Source: Druceiella hillmani
Taxonomy: Eukaryota; Arthropoda; Insecta; Lepidoptera; Hepialidae
Assembly (NCBI GenBank): GCA_039881145.1
Contig: JAYKKI010000127.1
Location: forward strand, 682,001-746,000
Direction: 5' to 3'
DNA length: 64,000 nt
A program made the position numbers and the translations under genes. Shown in pieces: positions 62,277-64,000 of the stretch; within the stretch, counting starts at the first letter, position 1; every line of letters begins with the position of its first letter. Below the pieces are notes generated by a model. The model saw only the letters and a list, made by a program, of their open reading frames with translations. It was not told the origin of the DNA and did no database searches.

Positions 62277-64000
62277 TAATTCGCGTGTCGGTATGTAATT
62301 TATAATGAATATATTTCTGAAATAATGTACAAAAATGCTTATATCTCAATACTCAAACGCATTATGGTCTCTTGCCACAATTAAGATAAAGAGCATTTAT
62401 TAATACTAATAAAAACTATCCTAATACACTACGTAGTTTTATCGGCTGTTACGTGTTTTGATAAAACTAATAAAAATGATCATTGTCTTTTCAAATTCGT
62501 AGAGAAATTTCATTTTTTTGCATTTAATAAAATATTGAAATAAAACATTCCTGTTGTTAATAGCCAGGATAATGCAATAATGACGATCGAATTTAATCCA
62601 TATTATTGACGCTGATATGATTGCGATTTTTTCATTACTGTTTCACATATAATGTTGTATAATTGTTCGAGTCTTTATCAGTTTTATGGCCCATGCTAAC
62701 TTCATTTAGTAACCATTTTTTCCAATTCCGATTGACGCATTGTCGAAATTATTGTAGCAGATGAGAGAAACACTAATACTTGGAGTCAGGTGTTTAAAGA
62801 GTACCTGTTAATTTTGTCATAAGTTAGTTCCACAATCTACTTCTTAGTAACTGCGAAGAACTATTTAAACCTACGCTTCCACAAAATACTACAGTAAATA
62901 CATAAAATTTAAAAAAAGTTTATTATAGTAAATCATCGACTTTTAAGTTTTTTTTTAACTCTGCACTGATTTTAGAAGAAAATTATTAAGAATTTGTATT
63001 CTAGAAATTTCTTAGCACATTTATTATTTGTAATTTATTAAAAAAATATTTATTAATACATTCATAATCTTAAACTACTTTAAAAAAACTAAATGCTCGG
63101 TTAGGAAAAGGTAATTTATTACTAAAAAATTCGTAACATTTTTATAAATTAATCAAAAAATAACTAATATAGTGACTTACTAAGACCATGCATGCAATTT
63201 ATTAAGTATAAAGTAATTAAAATACATTCCATATACGGGTATTTTAAGAACACAAAAATTGATTCCGAAACTCGCATTATATAATCACAAGTAAGAAAAA
63301 AAGATTAATAGAAGCAATTATATTTAACCATATTAATGTAATTATGTTTATTTGCAAGTAAATAATAATACATATAATTAATCATCCTATACTTAAGAGT
63401 AATGTTATATTTGTAAGGATTTGTTTTTGATAGCAAACTTGATTTTACTTAGTCTGTTAAGATGATTGTGTCCATTTTGTAAAATAACTAACTACACTTT
63501 TTAATATGACAATAAAAACAATTTCTTGAAACAAATTAAAACAAAATTATAAAGCAATAAAACAATTATAAGAAAGACATTCACAACACAAACTGTCAAA
63601 CATAAATTTACATCGAAACAAAAACGATAATACTACCATCATGCGGACTGTCAAAACATACGTCGACATAGAAACGATGCGAAGCACCAATATTACTAGG
63701 CGATTTTATTTTTTTCATTTAGTGACGTTTTTCCCGTTATTAAATTCGTCCACTGAGTTTAACCTTCGTAATGTGGGGGTAAGTTATAATAAATAAACCC
63801 ACAATTTTCTGTATTTACTAGAAAGATATAAGTTATGAATAAACGATAGTAACTTGGATAGAAAATAAATCGCAATCACCCGACGTCACTATTGTCACAA
63901 AATTAAATCTTCAAAAATAAGAAATAGCACACGACATATCTTCTGTTTCTAAATTCTTGCAAACAATCTCGTCTACATAATGTGGTTTAAAACTTGATAA
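62277..64000. other. AT-rich non-coding stretch
   Basis: No gene, RNA or clear repeat recognised. A weak local repeat (AAACTGTCAAA, CATCGAAAC and GTCGACATAGAAACGATG) lies near 63,590-63,680. Confidence 0.5.

Noticed and set aside
62062..62349. His/Thr/Ala/Arg-rich minus-strand frame
   Set aside because: It is a translation of the GTGC/GCGT microsatellite.

Overview
The window is AT-rich, gene-poor nuclear DNA from a eukaryote, most likely an arthropod and probably an insect. The reasons are long non-coding stretches, many (TA)n microsatellites, no bacterial gene structure, and remnants of transposons common in arthropods: a piggyBac-like transposase, pieces of jockey/I-like and RTE-like LINEs, Helitron-type ends, and foldback repeats carrying a hammerhead-ribozyme-like motif of the kind known from Penelope-like elements and retrozymes. 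The species cannot be named from sequence alone. I found no intact host gene, tRNA, rRNA, CRISPR array or bacterial operon. Most short reading frames are chance products of AT-rich DNA. All similarity judgements were made by eye.

Layout. 1-12 kb: the first copy of a dispersed repeat (1-960, related to 21.4-22.1 kb), a (TA)n tract, a repeat shared with 47 kb, a strong palindrome (8.3 kb), and a foldback element with the best hammerhead-like motif (9,390-9,430). 12-14.2 kb: a decayed, nearly full-length piggyBac-like transposase on the minus strand. It has lost catalytic aspartates and carries two short-loop inverted duplications. 14-29 kb: mostly featureless, with a hammerhead-repeat relic (16.4 kb), the C-terminal end of an RTE-type LINE (22.2 kb), a small tandem duplication and a SINE-like stretch (27.6 kb).

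29-39 kb: two diverged copies of a long repeat (29.3-30.9 and 36.7-38.4 kb) with a GC-rich core, whose third copy lies inverted at 53.6 kb. Between them sit two LINE pieces on opposite strands (31.8-33.0 kb) and an unidentified decayed coding region (33.3-35.0 kb). 39-50 kb: a 119-codon frame of doubtful reality (41.2 kb), a possible second piggyBac fragment (43.8-44.3 kb), a hammerhead element enclosing a segment also present at 42.9 kb, a 330-bp tandem duplication and several microsatellites.

50-64 kb: a five-unit 110-bp tandem array (51.7 kb), an inverted pair of hammerhead-like motifs (53.0-53.3 kb), a compact gene-like arrangement with splice-like signals and a 66-codon frame ending inside AATAAA (53.6-54.4 kb), and a nested structure at 59.5-61.4 kb: a long inverted-repeat element holding a probable non-autonomous Helitron whose 5' end is present three times.

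No set of genes works together here. The sequence is a record of successive transposon insertions and decay. The most notable signals are the hammerhead-like foldback family, the repeated short-loop inverted duplications, and the Helitron with a triplicated head.
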